Assembly (NCBI RefSeq): GCF_017352375.1
Contig: NZ_JAFEVR010000004.1
Coordinates: forward strand, 744,001-808,000
DNA: 64,000 nt
From: Mycolicibacterium sp. S2-37
Lineage (GTDB): Bacteria > Actinomycetota > Actinomycetes > Mycobacteriales > Mycobacteriaceae
Reading direction: 5' to 3'
How positions within the stretch are numbered: position 1 is the stretch's first letter; each line of letters starts with the position of its first letter. Below the pieces are notes generated by a model. It did not search any database, was not told the origin of the DNA, and saw nothing but the letters and a program-made list of their open reading frames with translations. Positions 52,295 to 63,074 of the stretch are shown piece by piece. Made by a program: the position numbers and the translations under genes.

Positions 52295-53671
52295 TCAGCC
52301 GAGCAGGGCGTCGACGAACGCGGCCGGCTCGAACGGCGCCAGATCGTCGGGGCCCTCACCGAGACCGACCAGTTTGACGGGCACGCCGAGTTCCTGTTGA
52401 ACGCGGAAGACGATCCCGCCCTTGGCGGTTCCGTCCAGCTTCGTCAGCACCACGCCGGTGATCTTGACGACCTCGGCGAATACCCGCGCCTGCGGGAGGC
52501 TGTTCTGCCCGATGGTGGCGTCCAGGACCAGCAGCACCTCGTCGACCACGGCACGCTTCTCGACCACCCGCTTGACCTTGCCGAGTTCGTCCATCAGACC
52601 GGTCTTGGTGTGCAGCCGGCCGGCGGTGTCGATGACGACGACGTCGGCGCCGCCGGCGATCCCCCGATCGACGGCGTCGAAGGCCACCGACGCGGGATCC
52701 GCGCCCTCGGGTCCGCGGACCACGTCGGCGCCGACCCGCGACGCCCAGGTCTGCAGCTGATCGGCGGCCGCGGCGCGGAAAGTGTCGGCGGCGCCGAGCA
52801 CGACGCGGCGCCCGTCGGCCACCAGAACGCGGGCCAGCTTGCCCACCGTCGTGGTCTTGCCGGTGCCGTTGACCCCCACGATGAGCAACACCGACGGCTT
52901 GTCGGCATGCGGCAGCGCGCGGATCGAACGGTCCATCTCCGGGTGCAGTTCCCTGATCAGTACCTCGCGCAGCACCGCGCGGGCGTCGGCCTCGGTGCGG
53001 ACGGCGTTACTCGCCATGCGCTCACGCAGCGCGACCATGACCGATTCGGTGACGACAGGGCCGAGGTCGGCGATCAGCAGGGTGTCCTCGACCTCCTGCC
53101 ACGAGTCCTCGTCGAGGTCCCCGCCGCCGAGCAGGCCCAGCATGCTGCGGCCCAGCGCGTTCTGCGATTTGGACAGCCGCCCGCGCAACCGGTCCAGCCG
53201 GCCTTCCGCAGGTGCGATCGCATCGATCTCGGAGGCCTGGGCTTCGGGTTCCGGTGCTGCGACGGGCGCCGGCTCGGGCTCGGGCAGGGGTTCGGGCGCC
53301 GGCGCCGCAGGGGGCGGGGGCGTCTCGGTGGGCGGCTCGGGCAGCCGCACGTCGGCGATCGGCCGCTTCGGCGCGTCGCGCGGGATGGTGGCGTCGTCAC
53401 CGACTGCGGGTAGTCCACTGGTGTCGATACGCTCCGGAGCGGTCCGGCGCGGCGGTGCCGGCGCCGCTGGTGGTGCTGACGATTGTGTGAACGTGATACC
53501 GGAAGATGCGGTGTATCCGCCGGACCGATCGATGGGTGTGGCAGTGTCGGGATCCGAAAGCCTGATCCGGCGGCGCCGGTAGCGGACCAGACCCACGACG
53601 AGAGCAGTGACGAGCAGAACGGCGATTACGGCGATTGCGATCCACAAACCGACCGGAACATCTTGGGTCAC
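52295..53671 (-). CDS. ftsY: signal recognition particle receptor FtsY
   Basis: A 458-residue SRP receptor GTPase. An N-terminal transmembrane helix ([20 protein letters not shown]) gives direct membrane attachment, then an acidic/Pro-rich linker, the N domain, and the G domain with [25 protein letters not shown] and [13 protein letters not shown] 53671. Confidence 0.96.
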   Translation of the reverse strand: MTQDVPVGLWIAIAVIAVLLVTALVVGLVRYRRRRIRLSDPDTATPIDRSGGYTASSGITFTQSSAPPAAPAPPRRTAPERIDTSGLPAVGDDATIPRDAPKRPIADVRLPEPPTETPPPPAAPAPEPLPEPEPAPVAAPEPEAQASEIDAIAPAEGRLDRLRGRLSKSQNALGRSMLGLLGGGDLDEDSWQEVEDTLLIADLGPVVTESVMVALRERMASNAVRTEADARAVLREVLIRELHPEMDRSIRALPHADKPSVLLIVGVNGTGKTTTVGKLARVLVADGRRVVLGAADTFRAAAADQLQTWASRVGADVVRGPEGADPASVAFDAVDRGIAGGADVVVIDTAGRLHTKTGLMDELGKVKRVVEKRAVVDEVLLVLDATIGQNSLPQARVFAEVVKITGVVLTKLDGTAKGGIVFRVQQELGVPVKLVGLGEGPDDLAPFEPAAFVDALLG

Positions 53672-53711
53672 CCGGCCATTGTTTCAGGGTGAGTCTGCGG
53701 GCGGTCAGCCG

Positions 53712-54722
53712 GTGACGCCGTCGGCGACCCGCAAGCGCCGTCATATCGACGTCTGCCTCGACGGGCCGGTCGAGTATCAGACCGTCACGACCGGTCTGGA
53801 GAACTACCGGCTGCCCTACAACGCCCTGACCCAGACCTCGCTGAGCCGCATCGACCTGCGCACCGAGTTCCTCGGCAAAGGCTTGCGGGCGCCCGTACTG
53901 ATCGGCGCGATGACCGGCGGCGCCGAGCTGTCGGCCACCATCAACGCCAATCTGGCCGCAGCTGCGCAGCACCTCGGCATCGGGATGATGCTGGGATCGC
54001 AGCGGATCATGCTCGACAACGAGGACGCGGCCGACTCCTTCGCGGTGCGCGACGTCGCCCCCGACGTGCTGGTGATCGGGAACATCGGGCTGGCCCAACT
54101 GTCGGACGCGGTACTACCCGCGCTCGACCGTGCCCTGGACCGGGTCGGCGCCGACGCGCTGGCCGTGCACACCAACCCGCTGCAGGAAGCCATGCAGCCT
54201 GACGGCGACACCGACTTCACCGGCTCGATCGCGCGGCTGCGCGCCGTCGCCGGCGCGATGAACCGCCCCGTGCTGCTCAAGGAGGTCGGCCACGGGATCG
54301 GCGCCACCGCCGCCGCGGAACTGGTCGACTGCCCGTTGGCCGCCGTCGACGTCGCCGGCGCCGGGGGGACGTCGTGGGCGCGCGTCGAGCAGTTGGTGCG
54401 GCACGGGGAGATCCGGCATCCGGCGCTCGCCGAGTGGGGTATCCCCACGGCGCAGGCGCTGCTCGAGGTGAAGCGCACCCTGCCCGACATGCCGCTGGTG
54501 GCCTCCGGCGGTATCCGCACCGGAATGGACGCCGCCAAGGCACTGGCGATGGGCGCCGATGTCGTCGCCGTCGCGCGGCCGCTGCTGTCCCCCGCCGTCG
54601 AGTCGACCGCAGCCGTCGTGGACTGGCTTTCGGCGTTCATCGACGAACTACGGGTGTGCCTGCACGGCTGCGGCGCGGCCGATCTCGCCGCCCTGCGGCG
54701 GCGCGGCGTACTGCCCGCTTAG
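53712..54722 (+). CDS. fni: isopentenyl-diphosphate delta-isomerase, type 2 (FMN-dependent)
   Basis: A 336-residue TIM-barrel flavoprotein interconverting IPP and DMAPP. Motifs: [12 protein letters not shown] at the start, [50 protein letters not shown], and [20 protein letters not shown] for the FMN phosphate (written here as [10 protein letters not shown]). GTG 53712. It diverges from ftsY by 40 bp. A 3'-truncated and internally deleted duplicate lies at 56201-56441. M. tuberculosis uses the type 1 enzyme instead. Confidence 0.9.
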   Translation: MTPSATRKRRHIDVCLDGPVEYQTVTTGLENYRLPYNALTQTSLSRIDLRTEFLGKGLRAPVLIGAMTGGAELSATINANLAAAAQHLGIGMMLGSQRIMLDNEDAADSFAVRDVAPDVLVIGNIGLAQLSDAVLPALDRALDRVGADALAVHTNPLQEAMQPDGDTDFTGSIARLRAVAGAMNRPVLLKEVGHGIGATAAAELVDCPLAAVDVAGAGGTSWARVEQLVRHGEIRHPALAEWGIPTAQALLEVKRTLPDMPLVASGGIRTGMDAAKALAMGADVVAVARPLLSPAVESTAAVVDWLSAFIDELRVCLHGCGAADLAALRRRGVLPA

Positions 54723-54942
54723 GGCGACGGCTGGGCGCCGACCAAATCCTGGGGCCCCGCTGCGCTGCGAGCCCACCGCGCGCAGGGGGTCGTTGCCGCC
54801 GACGAATTCGGCAAAGCTTTCCGCGCGATCGGACGGGATCTTGGTCGACGTCAACTACCATGTCAATTTCAGGATCCCGGCGCCGTACGCGCCGTCAGTG
54901 GCCCGATCTTGAACCAGGGCAACCGAACCGGGGAGATCAGAC
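54723..54942. repeat. duplicated intergenic leader, copy 1
   Basis: The 220 bp between fni and the first secreted-protein gene recur at 56442-56658 with about 3 bp net difference and a few substitutions. It must carry the promoter of the gene at 54943; GGGGAG lies just upstream of the ATG. Confidence 0.85.
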
Positions 54943-55797
54943 ATGTCAACGCCGAAGAGGAGCAGCTACGTCGGTAGACGTCGCGCCGAGGATCTGCCCG
55001 TGCGGCGATGGCTGCAGCTCGGTGCGGCGTCCGCCGGCATGGGTGCGGCGCTGATCGGCTGGTCGCTGGTCGGGTCCGAGGTGGGTGTCGCCGGCGCAGA
55101 CAGCGGCGTCGAGTCGTCGTCGGCCGGACCGGCCGCCACTCCGGCCAAGGGAGTCGACTCCGGTTCCACGGCAGCGTCTCCTTCCGCCCGTGCCGGGACG
55201 GCCGCGTCGCGTGAGGATGATGCCGGCACTCCGTCGACGACGTCCCGCACGGTGAACCGGACGAGGGCGGCCGACGACGCGGAGGCACCGAAGCGGGTGG
55301 CGTCCCGCTCGGATCGCGTCGCGATCACCGTGGATACCCGCGTACCTTCGCGTGCCGCCACCCCGGCCAGCAAGCCGGTCGGCGCGGCTCAGAACGCCAC
55401 GCCTGCGGTGGCCCTAGCGAAGCCCTCCGCGCCGACGACGACCAGCGGCGAACTGGCCGAGATATTGCAGGATCCCAGCACGCAATTCCTGGGCGGCGGA
55501 GGAGCCGGACCGCTTCCAGTCGTCACCGCCGGAAAAGGTGACGCCTTGGGCGCGGCCGGCAAGTTCTTGGGAAGCCTCGTCAAGGAAACCCTCAAACGCA
55601 AGATCGCCAATCCTGTCCAGAGACTGGACGAACCGAACCAGAAGCAGAAGAGCCTCATCGACATCATCGCGGATGCCATCAAGAAGGCTCCACCTCCCAA
55701 ACCCCTCGTCCCAGGTATCCCCTCGGAATACCTGAAGCGGCCGCTGGGCATTTTCCCCGGCGGAGGAATCGACCCGTTCGGCAGACCCATCAGATGA
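54943..55797 (+). CDS. secreted mycobacterial protein, copy 1 (284 aa)
   Basis: Begins MSTPKRSSYVGRRRAEDLPV then RRWLQLGAASAGMGAALIGW, a signal sequence with an arginine-rich front and cleavage likely near GVAGADS. This leader is one I associate with secreted proteins of environmental mycobacteria. A Ser/Ala/Thr-rich linker follows, then AEILQDPSTQFLGGGGAGPL, then a basic C-terminal region ending FPGGGIDPFGRPIR. No enzymatic domain recognised. The first about 95 residues and the ILQDP..GGGGAGP segment are shared with the gene at 56659; the C-terminus is not. Confidence 0.8.
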   Translation: MSTPKRSSYVGRRRAEDLPVRRWLQLGAASAGMGAALIGWSLVGSEVGVAGADSGVESSSAGPAATPAKGVDSGSTAASPSARAGTAASREDDAGTPSTTSRTVNRTRAADDAEAPKRVASRSDRVAITVDTRVPSRAATPASKPVGAAQNATPAVALAKPSAPTTTSGELAEILQDPSTQFLGGGGAGPLPVVTAGKGDALGAAGKFLGSLVKETLKRKIANPVQRLDEPNQKQKSLIDIIADAIKKAPPPKPLVPGIPSEYLKRPLGIFPGGGIDPFGRPIR

Positions 55798-55833
55798 CAC
55801 GCACAACCCGCGTGGCCACCACACCGGGCGCGA

Positions 55834-56200
55834 CGCTCCACTAGGTCGAGGCTGCGACCCGTTCCTCGCCCCGCATCCGCTGGGAGATCACGGTGGTGAT
55901 GCCGTCATCGCGCATGGTGACGCCGTACAGCGCGTCGGCAATTTCCATCGTCGGCTTCTGATGGGTGATCACGATGAGCTGGGACACCTCGCGCAGCTGC
56001 TCGAACAGACTGATCAGCCGGCGAATCCATCACGAAGAACGGTGAATTCGCGTTCCACGTCGGCGTAGGCCTCGGCGAACACCTGCAGGATGCGCGTCGA
56101 CGTCGGAGATCACGTCCAGGAGGTCCTTGCGGGCGGCCTTGACGTCCTCGAGCTGGGTGGACAGGAAGTTGTAGCGCTCCTCGCAGGCCGCGAACTCCTC
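55834..56200 (-). pseudogene. smc' remnant: duplicated 3' end of smc with deletions
   Basis: Three blocks match the true smc gene: 55834-56023 with 57832-58021, 56026-56045 with 58056-58075, and 56041-56200 with 58271-58432. The blocks are 97-99% identical by eye. Between them a stretch of about 195 bp was lost between two GGTGA copies, and a 2-bp deletion at about 56095 breaks the frame. It cannot encode a working protein. Confidence 0.92.
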
Positions 56201-56441
56201 GACCCCGCTGAGCCGCGTCGACCTGCGCACCGAGTTCCTCGGCATAGGCCTGCGGGCGCCCGTGCTGATCGGCGCGATGACCGGCGGCGCCGAGCTGTCG
56301 GCCACGATCAACGCCAATCTGGCCGCAGCAGCGCAGCACCTCGGCATCGGGATGATGCTGGGATCGCAGCGGATCATGCTCGACAACGAGGACGCGGCCG
56401 ATCTCGCCGCCCTGCGGCGGCGCGGCGTACTGCCCGCCTAG
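56201..56441 (+). pseudogene. fni' remnant: duplicated fni with 648-bp internal deletion
   Basis: 56201-56400 matches 53834-54033 of fni without gaps, and 56401-56441 matches 54682-54722 including the stop. The missing 648 bp lie between two copies of CGCGGCCGA, so the deletion arose by slippage between direct repeats. It has no start of its own; it abuts the smc' block at 56200/56201, the duplication join. Confidence 0.92.
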
Positions 56442-56658
56442 GGCGACGGCTGGGCGCGGAACCAATCCTCGGGCCCCGCTGCGCTTAGCCACGGCGCGCA
56501 GGGGGTCGTTGCCGCCGACGAATTCGGCAAAGCTTTCCGCGCGATCGGACGGGATCTTGGTCGACGTCAACTACCATGTCAATTTCAGGATCCCGGCGCC
56601 GTACGCGCCGTCAGTGGCCCGATCTTGAACCAGGGCAACCGAACCGGGGAGATCAGAC
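56442..56658. repeat. duplicated intergenic leader, copy 2
   Basis: Second copy of the 54723-54942 segment. It leads into the second secreted-protein gene with the same GGGGAG ribosome-binding site. Confidence 0.85.
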
Positions 56659-57795
56659 ATGTCGACGCCGAAAAGGAGCAGCTACGTCGGTAGACGTCGC
56701 GCCGAGGATCTGCCCGTGCGGCGATGGCTGCAGCTCGGTGCGGCGTCCGCCGGCATGGGTGCGGCGCTGATCGGCTGGTCACTGGTCGGGTCCGAGGTGG
56801 GCGTCGCCAACGCAGACAGCGGCGTCGAGTCGTCGTCGTCAGCCGGACCGGCCGCCACTCCGGCCAAGGGAGTCGACTCCGGTTCCACGGCAGCGTCTCC
56901 TTCCGGCCGCGCCGGGACGGCCGCATCGCGTGAGGATGCCGACGCTCCGTCGCCCACGTCCCGCACGGTGAACCGGACAGTGGCCAACGACGCAGATACG
57001 CCGTCGCCGCGGGTGGTTTCACGCGCGGATCGCGCCGCGGCAGCCGAAACCTCCTCCGTCGCAGGTCAACGCAGCAGCGCGACCACGCCTCCGGCGAAGC
57101 CGACCGCCACCACCAACCGCGAAGTGGCCGAGATACTGCAAGACCCCGGTACCCAGATCTTGGGCGGCGGAGGAGCTGGACCCGCCCCGGTCGTCACGGC
57201 AGGTGTTCGTGACGGCCTCGGCGCGGCTGCCAAACTCCTGGGGCAAGGAGTCAAAGACGCGCTCAGTTCCAGACCGCTTCAAAACTTCCTCCAGAACCAA
57301 GGACCCCCGCTCCCGGGTCTGCTGGACTTGATCCCGAAAACCCGTTACACGGTGCCGGAAGACCCCATCAGGAAAGCTGTCAGGGAAGCACAAGAAGCCG
57401 AAGCCAAGCGGGAGCAGGACGCGAACAGCCGACGGATCAACGAAATCGTAGAGAAGGGGGTGAAACTGACCGCGTCAGATGGGTCGCCGGTGTACACCGT
57501 GGACGGAGAAACGTTTGTCAAGTACGACAGCAGTTCCGGGACCACTTACGGCGACAAGTACACACCGAACCCACCTACGCCAAGACTCGTCACACTCCGA
57601 TCAGGGCCCAATCAGGACAGGAATATCAGACGTATCTTGAGGGTCGATCCCGCACAGGTGCGGAATTCGCTGCCGAGGCAGCCCTCGATGCTTCCGTCAC
57701 CTTTCTCGGGTCCGACTTTCAGTTGGAGTAACAGTTCACCGCTGTACGTCATCGTCGGCGGAGCGCCGGGCGGGTTCAGATCGCCTTTCGGCTGA
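56659..57795 (+). CDS. secreted mycobacterial protein, copy 2 (378 aa)
   Basis: Same leader as copy 1 with a few changes (GVANADS for GVAGADS), same Ser/Thr-rich linker, and AEILQDPGTQILGGGGAGPA. After about residue 200 the sequence is unrelated to copy 1: a charged helical stretch (KAVREAQEAEAKREQDANSR), then a region with TASDGSPVYTVDGETFVKYD and an Asn/Pro/Ser-rich end. No enzymatic domain recognised. It ends 43 bp from the convergent smc stop; an imperfect hairpin (GTCGACGCGTC with GACGCGCGAC) lies between. Confidence 0.8.
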   Translation: MSTPKRSSYVGRRRAEDLPVRRWLQLGAASAGMGAALIGWSLVGSEVGVANADSGVESSSSAGPAATPAKGVDSGSTAASPSGRAGTAASREDADAPSPTSRTVNRTVANDADTPSPRVVSRADRAAAAETSSVAGQRSSATTPPAKPTATTNREVAEILQDPGTQILGGGGAGPAPVVTAGVRDGLGAAAKLLGQGVKDALSSRPLQNFLQNQGPPLPGLLDLIPKTRYTVPEDPIRKAVREAQEAEAKREQDANSRRINEIVEKGVKLTASDGSPVYTVDGETFVKYDSSSGTTYGDKYTPNPPTPRLVTLRSGPNQDRNIRRILRVDPAQVRNSLPRQPSMLPSPFSGPTFSWSNSSPLYVIVGGAPGGFRSPFG

Positions 57796-57838
57796 TCGGT
57801 CGACGCGTCGGACTCGCTGACGCGCGACAGCCGCTCCA

Positions 57839-60800
57839 CTAGGTCGAGGCTGCGACCCGTTCCTCGCCCCGCATCCGCTGGGAGATCACGGTGGTGATGC
57901 CGTCGTCGCGCATGGTGACGCCGTACAGCGCGTCGGCAATCTCCATCGTCGGCTTCTGATGGGTGATCACGATGAGCTGGGACACCTCGCGCAGCTGCTC
58001 GAACAGACTGATCAGCCGGCGCAGGTTCACGTCGTCGAGCGCGGCCTCCACCTCGTCCATCACGTAGAACGGTGACGGGCGGGCCCGGAAGATCGCGACC
58101 AGCATCGCGACGGCGGTGAGCGACTTCTCGCCACCGGACAGCAGGGACAGCCGCTTGATCTTCTTGCCCGGCGGCCGCGCCTCCACCTCGATGCCGGTGG
58201 TCAGCAGGTCATCGGGGTTGGTCAGCAGCAGTCTGCCCTCGCCGCCGGGGAACAGGGTCGCGAAGACGCCGGTGAATTCGCGTTCCACGTCGGCGTAGGC
58301 CTCGGCGAACACCTGCAGGATGCGCGCGTCGACGTCGGAGATCACGTCCAGGAGGTCCTTGCGGGCGGCCTTGACGTCCTCGAGCTGGGTGGACAGGAAG
58401 TTGTAGCGCTCCTCGAGGGCCGCGAACTCCTCCAGCGCCAGCGGATTGACCCGGCCCAGTTCGGCGAGTTCCCGCTCGGCGCGCTTGGCGCGGCGCTCCT
58501 GGGTGGGCCGATCGAAGGGCATCGGCGCCGGCGCGGTGACCTGTTCGCCGCGCTCCCTGGCCTGCTCGTATTCGGCCATCTCCAGCTCGGTGGGCGGCAA
58601 CGCCACGTCCGGACCGTACTCGGCCACCAGGTCGGCGGGTGCCATTCCGAACTGTTCGAGCACGGTCGCCTCGAGCTGTTCGATGCGCATCGCGGCCTGC
58701 GCCTTGGCCACCTCGTCGCGGTGCAGCGCGTCGGTCACCGCGGTGATGCGGGCGTTGAGGGCGGTCACCTCGTCGCGCGCCGCCGACAGCGCGGCCGCGC
58801 GCTGTGCGCGTTCCGCGGCCAGGCTTTCGCGGGTCCGCGATGCGGCGGCGACCACGGCGCTCAACCTGGTCGCGATCTGAACCCCGGATTCGGCCACCGC
58901 GGCGGCCACCGCTGCGGCATGTTCGCGCGCCACCTTGGCCCGTTGGGCGCGCGCCCGGGCCTCGCGCTCGGCCGCGGCGGCTCTGCGCAGCGAATCGGCC
59001 CGTCCGCGAACGGCATTCGCACGCTCCTCGGCGGTGCGCACGGTGAGCCGTGCCTCGACCTCGGCGCTGCGGGCCGCTTCGGCCGCGGCGGTCGAGGCCT
59101 GCCGGTCGGCGGGTTCGGATTCGGACTCGAACATCGGCATCTGTTCGGCGTTGTAGAGCCGCTCCTCGAGCCCGGTCAGCTCCTCGACGGTGCGGCTGCG
59201 ACCTGCCTCCAGCTCGTCGCGCTGATGTACCAGCCGCTGCCACTCGTCGTCGGCCGCGCGCACCTCCTGGCCCAGCCGGCCGAGTTGCTCATAGATGGCG
59301 GAGATGGCGGCGTCGGACTCGTTGAGCGCCGCCAGAGCGTGTTCGGCGGCGTCCTGGCGGGCCTGCTGCTCGGTGAGCGCGCCCGCCAGCGCCGCGCTGA
59401 GTTCGCCGACCTGCTTCTCGGCGGCGTCGAGTTCGGCGCGGGCCTTGTCGATCTCGCTGGTGATCTCCAGGGTGCTGGGTTTGCGGTCGGAACCGCCGCT
59501 GACCCAGCCGGCGCCGACGAGATCCCCGTCGGCGGTGACGGCCCGCAGCTGTGGCAGGGCGGACACCAGGTTCAGCGCGGCGGTCAGGTCCTCGACAACG
59601 GCCACGCCGGCCAGCATGGCGGTGACCGCGCCGCGCAGTCGCGCCGGGATCTCGACCAGATCGGCCGCCCACACCGCACCGGTGGGCAACTGGGGTAGAG
59701 AAGCCGACTCGGGTTCCGGCCAGTCGCCGAGCACGATCGCCGCCCGGCCGCCGTCGGACTCCTTGAGCGCGGCGACCGCGGCGCGGGCCGCGCCCGAATT
59801 CTCCGCGGCCAGCGCGTCGGCGGCCGCGCCGAGCACGGCGGCCACCGCCCCCTCGTAGCCGGTGCGTACCTTCAAGAAATCGGCGACGGTGCCGAAAAGC
59901 CCTGCGTCGCTGTGGTTCTTCTGCAACCAGGCGGCGCCGTCGCGGCGGTCGAGACTCACCGACAGCGCGTCGATGCGGGCGCGCAGCGACGCCACCAGCC
60001 GTTCGGCGCCGCGCTCGGCGGCCTGCAATTCGGCCACCCGTTCATCGGCGAACCGCAATGCCGCCACGGTGCGGTCGTGGTGCTCGTCGAGTCCGACCTC
60101 ACCGGCATCGAGTTCCCCGACGCGGCTCTGTACGGTCTCGAACTCCGCCCGCGCCTGCTCCACCCTGGCCGCCGCTTCGTCCATCCGGATCGTCAACCGC
60201 GCCACGGTCTCGTCGACCGACTCCACCCGGGTGCGCATCGTCTCGACCTGTCCGGTGAGCCGGGCGAGGCCCTCCCGGCGGTCGGCTTCGGCACGTGCGG
60301 CGGCGAGGTGGGCGCGTTCGGCTTCGGCGGCGACGCGTTCGGCCTCGGTGAGTTCGGCGCGGGCGGCCTCCAGGGTGGCGCGGGCGGCCGCCAGATCGGC
60401 CAGGAGGGCAGCCTCGCGGGTCGCCATCTCGTCGGCCTCGGCGTCGAGGGCATCGGGATCACGGCCGGTGTGCTGTTCCGGTGCGGCGTCGAGCAGCTGT
60501 GCGCGGTCGGTCGCGATGCGCACGGTCGCGCTGACCCGCTCGGCAAGCGCCGAGAGCCGGAACCAGTTCTGCTGCGCGGCCTCGGCGCGGCCGGTGAGGT
60601 CGGCGACCGCGATCTCGTGCGCATCCAGTTCTGCGGTGGCGATCTCCAGACGGCTGGTGATCTCGTCGTGTTCGCGGCGCAGCGTGGTCTCGGCGGTGTT
60701 GGTGTTGTCGAATTCCGAGCGCCGCGAAACCAGGTCGTCGGCGGCCAACCGCAGTCGCGCATCCCGCAGATCGGCCTGGATGGTCTGCGCGCGTCGCGCC

Positions 60801-61432
60801 ATCTCGGCTTGTCGCCCAAGGGGTTTGAGTTGACGACGCAATTCGGTGGTCAGATCGGTCAGCCGTGCGAGGTTGGCCGACATCGAGTCGAGCTTGCGCA
60901 CCGCTTTCTCTTTGCGCTTGCGGTGCTTGAGCACACCGGCGGCCTCCTCGATGAACGCGCGGCGGTCCTCCGGGCGCGACTCGAGGATCTCGGAGAGCTT
61001 GCCCTGGCCGACGATGACGTGCATCTCGCGGCCGATGCCGGAATCGCTGAGCAGCTCCTGGACGTCCATGAGCCGGCAGCTGGTGCCGTTGATCTCGTAT
61101 TCGCCCGCGCCGTCACGGAACATCCGGCGGGTGATGGACACCTCGGAGTACTCGATGGGCAGCGCGTTGTCGGAGTTGTCGATCGTCAGGGTCACCTCGG
61201 CGCGCCCCAGCGGCGCGCGCGACGACGTGCCGGCGAAGATGACGTCCTCCATCTTCCCGCCGCGCAGCGTCTTGGCGCCCTGTTCGCCCATCACCCAGGT
61301 CAGGGCGTCGACGACGTTGGACTTACCCGATCCGTTGGGGCCGACGACGCAGGTGATGCCGGGTTCGAAGCGCAGAGTCGTCGGCGAGGCGAAGGACTTG
61401 AAGCCCTTCAGCGTCAGACTCTTCAGATGCAT
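57839..61432 (-). CDS. smc: chromosome segregation protein SMC
   Basis: A 1197-residue ATPase of chromosome condensation. Walker A head [20 protein letters not shown] near residue 30, coiled coil to about 500, hinge around 510-660 ([20 protein letters not shown]), coiled coil back, then signature [20 protein letters not shown] and Walker [21 protein letters not shown]. It works with ScpA/ScpB and is loaded at parS by ParB. Its last 600 bp were copied in the tandem duplication to the left. Gene is intact. Confidence 0.97.
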   Translation of the reverse strand: MHLKSLTLKGFKSFASPTTLRFEPGITCVVGPNGSGKSNVVDALTWVMGEQGAKTLRGGKMEDVIFAGTSSRAPLGRAEVTLTIDNSDNALPIEYSEVSITRRMFRDGAGEYEINGTSCRLMDVQELLSDSGIGREMHVIVGQGKLSEILESRPEDRRAFIEEAAGVLKHRKRKEKAVRKLDSMSANLARLTDLTTELRRQLKPLGRQAEMARRAQTIQADLRDARLRLAADDLVSRRSEFDNTNTAETTLRREHDEITSRLEIATAELDAHEIAVADLTGRAEAAQQNWFRLSALAERVSATVRIATDRAQLLDAAPEQHTGRDPDALDAEADEMATREAALLADLAAARATLEAARAELTEAERVAAEAERAHLAAARAEADRREGLARLTGQVETMRTRVESVDETVARLTIRMDEAAARVEQARAEFETVQSRVGELDAGEVGLDEHHDRTVAALRFADERVAELQAAERGAERLVASLRARIDALSVSLDRRDGAAWLQKNHSDAGLFGTVADFLKVRTGYEGAVAAVLGAAADALAAENSGAARAAVAALKESDGGRAAIVLGDWPEPESASLPQLPTGAVWAADLVEIPARLRGAVTAMLAGVAVVEDLTAALNLVSALPQLRAVTADGDLVGAGWVSGGSDRKPSTLEITSEIDKARAELDAAEKQVGELSAALAGALTEQQARQDAAEHALAALNESDAAISAIYEQLGRLGQEVRAADDEWQRLVHQRDELEAGRSRTVEELTGLEERLYNAEQMPMFESESEPADRQASTAAAEAARSAEVEARLTVRTAEERANAVRGRADSLRRAAAAEREARARAQRAKVAREHAAAVAAAVAESGVQIATRLSAVVAAASRTRESLAAERAQRAAALSAARDEVTALNARITAVTDALHRDEVAKAQAAMRIEQLEATVLEQFGMAPADLVAEYGPDVALPPTELEMAEYEQARERGEQVTAPAPMPFDRPTQERRAKRAERELAELGRVNPLALEEFAALEERYNFLSTQLEDVKAARKDLLDVISDVDARILQVFAEAYADVEREFTGVFATLFPGGEGRLLLTNPDDLLTTGIEVEARPPGKKIKRLSLLSGGEKSLTAVAMLVAIFRARPSPFYVMDEVEAALDDVNLRRLISLFEQLREVSQLIVITHQKPTMEIADALYGVTMRDDGITTVISQRMRGEERVAAST

Positions 61433-61447
61433 GACCTGTCAGAGTAC

Positions 61448-61723
61448 CTAGCGCTCGCGGAATCCCTGGATCTGCTCGCCCGCGTCGGACCAGTCGGCGA
61501 GCACCTTGTCGACGGCGCCCGGGGTGTCGCCGCCGGTCAGCAGTGCCAACAACTGTTCACAGCGCTCCCGCGGCCCCTGCGCGACGACGTGCACGCGCCC
61601 GTCGGGCTTGTTCGCCGCATATCCGGTCAGGCCCAATTCCAGCGCCCGGGACCGCGTCCACCAGCGGAAGCCGACGCCCTGCACGTGTCCGTGCACCCAG
61701 GCGTCGAGCCGCACGTCGCTCAT
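61448..61723 (-). CDS. acyP: acylphosphatase
   Basis: A 91-residue enzyme hydrolysing acyl phosphates. Signatures LDAWVHGHVQGVGFRWWTRS (with catalytic Arg) and GYAANKPDGRVHVVAQGPRE (with catalytic Asn). ATG 61723 overlaps the stop of the OsmC gene (ATGA). Between smc and OsmC as in Rv2922A. Confidence 0.94.
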   Translation of the reverse strand: MSDVRLDAWVHGHVQGVGFRWWTRSRALELGLTGYAANKPDGRVHVVAQGPRERCEQLLALLTGGDTPGAVDKVLADWSDAGEQIQGFRER

Positions 61724-62127
61724 GAGCCGTCGACCTCGAAGCGGACCTCCGTACCGGATTTGAGCGTGCGCCCGACCGTGCACACCTGGTCGATGGCGCG
61801 CTCGACGACCGTCAGCAGCCGCTCACGGTCCTGCTCGGACAGCCCCGACAGGTCCACCTCGAGTTTCTCCTCGAGCAGCGGATAGCGCTCCTGGTCGCGG
61901 TCGGCTGCCCCGGAGACGCGGATGGTCGCCGGATAATCGTCGCCGAGACGACGCCGTAGCGGCTGGTCGCTGCTCATCCCACTGCATGCGGCCAGCGCGA
62001 TCTTCATCAACTCCCCCGGGGTGAATACGCCCTCGACGTCCTCGGAGCCGATCAGCACCTCGCCGCCGCGCGTGCTGCGTCCGGTGTAACGGCGCACACC
62101 GGTGCGCTCCACCCACAGTTCAGTCAT
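61720..62127 (-). CDS. OsmC/Ohr family protein
   Basis: A 135-residue peroxide-reduction-type protein. The first Cys is in LAACSGMSSDQPL, the second in IDQVCTVGRTLKSG, the pair that reduces organic hydroperoxides. ATG 62127 follows AAGAGAGA. Corresponds to Rv2923c. Confidence 0.9.
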   Translation of the reverse strand: MTELWVERTGVRRYTGRSTRGGEVLIGSEDVEGVFTPGELMKIALAACSGMSSDQPLRRRLGDDYPATIRVSGAADRDQERYPLLEEKLEVDLSGLSEQDRERLLTVVERAIDQVCTVGRTLKSGTEVRFEVDGS

Positions 62128-62201
62128 GGTCTCTCTTTCTACAACGTGGCGCGAAACAGCATTCCCGGCCGTCACGCCGGCGGCTTTGCGCGCCGGGAAC
62201 G

Positions 62202-63074
62202 CTATGTCACGGAGACGGTGCGGCGCATCCGCGGGCGGGGCTGGCAGCGCGGGCAGTAGAACGACGACCGGTTCATGAACTTCTCGCGCCGGATGATCGC
62301 ACCGCACCGACGGCAGGGCTCCCCTTCCCTGCCGTAGGCGTCCAGCGACCGGTCGAAGTAGCCGGACTCACCGTTGACGTTCACATACAGCGAGTCGAAC
62401 GACGTGCCGCCTTGCCCGAGCGCCTCGGTCATCACCTCCGCCGCCGCGTCGAGCAGTTCCCCGAGCACCTTGCGGGTCAGCGACGAGGCCACCCGGGCAC
62501 CGTTGACCTTGGCCCGCCACAGCGCCTCGTCGGCATAGATGTTGCCGATCCCGGAGACGACGGTCTGATCGAGCAGCTGGCGTTTGATCTCCGAATGCTT
62601 ACCGCGCAACACCGTGACGACACCGTCGCGGTCGAACAGCGGGTCGAGCGGGTCGCGGGCCAGATGTGCCACGGGCTCCGGGACCGTCGTGCCGTCGACG
62701 GTCACCATGTCGGCGAGCAGCCAGCCGCCGAATGTGCGCTGGTCGACGAAGCTCAGCGCGGTACCGTCGTCGAGCAGTGCGGCGATCCGCAGATGGTCCT
62801 CCTTGGGGATGGGACCGAGCAGCATCTGCCCACTCATCCCCAGGTGGACCACCAGCGCAGCGTCACCTCCGTCGAGGGTCAGCCAGAGATACTTGCCCCG
62901 CCTGCCGGTGCCCGTGACGTGGGCGTTCAGCAGGCGTGCGGTCAGATCGGCGGGCCCCGCCTCGTGACGCCGGACCGCCCGCGGGTGATGCACCCGCACC
63001 GCGGTGATCGTCCGGCCGGTCACGTGGACGTCCAATCCGCGCCGGACGACCTCGACCTCCGGGAGTTCAGGCAT
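62202..63074 (-). CDS. fpg: formamidopyrimidine-DNA glycosylase
   Basis: A 290-residue base-excision enzyme removing 8-oxoguanine. N-terminal catalytic [17 protein letters not shown] (Pro1 nucleophile after Met removal, Glu2), H2TH region [19 protein letters not shown], and zinc finger [13 protein letters not shown]...FYCPRCQ. Overlaps the rnc stop by 8 bp. Confidence 0.96.
   Translation of the reverse strand: MPELPEVEVVRRGLDVHVTGRTITAVRVHHPRAVRRHEAGPADLTARLLNAHVTGTGRRGKYLWLTLDGGDAALVVHLGMSGQMLLGPIPKEDHLRIAALLDDGTALSFVDQRTFGGWLLADMVTVDGTTVPEPVAHLARDPLDPLFDRDGVVTVLRGKHSEIKRQLLDQTVVSGIGNIYADEALWRAKVNGARVASSLTRKVLGELLDAAAEVMTEALGQGGTSFDSLYVNVNGESGYFDRSLDAYGREGEPCRRCGAIIRREKFMNRSSFYCPRCQPRPRMRRTVSVT

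Noticed and set aside
55905-56570. Leftward frame of 221 codons over the smc'-fni' scar
   Set aside because: It is open only by accident through the duplicated fragments and intergenic DNA; its parts are smc in frame for a short stretch and antisense fni.
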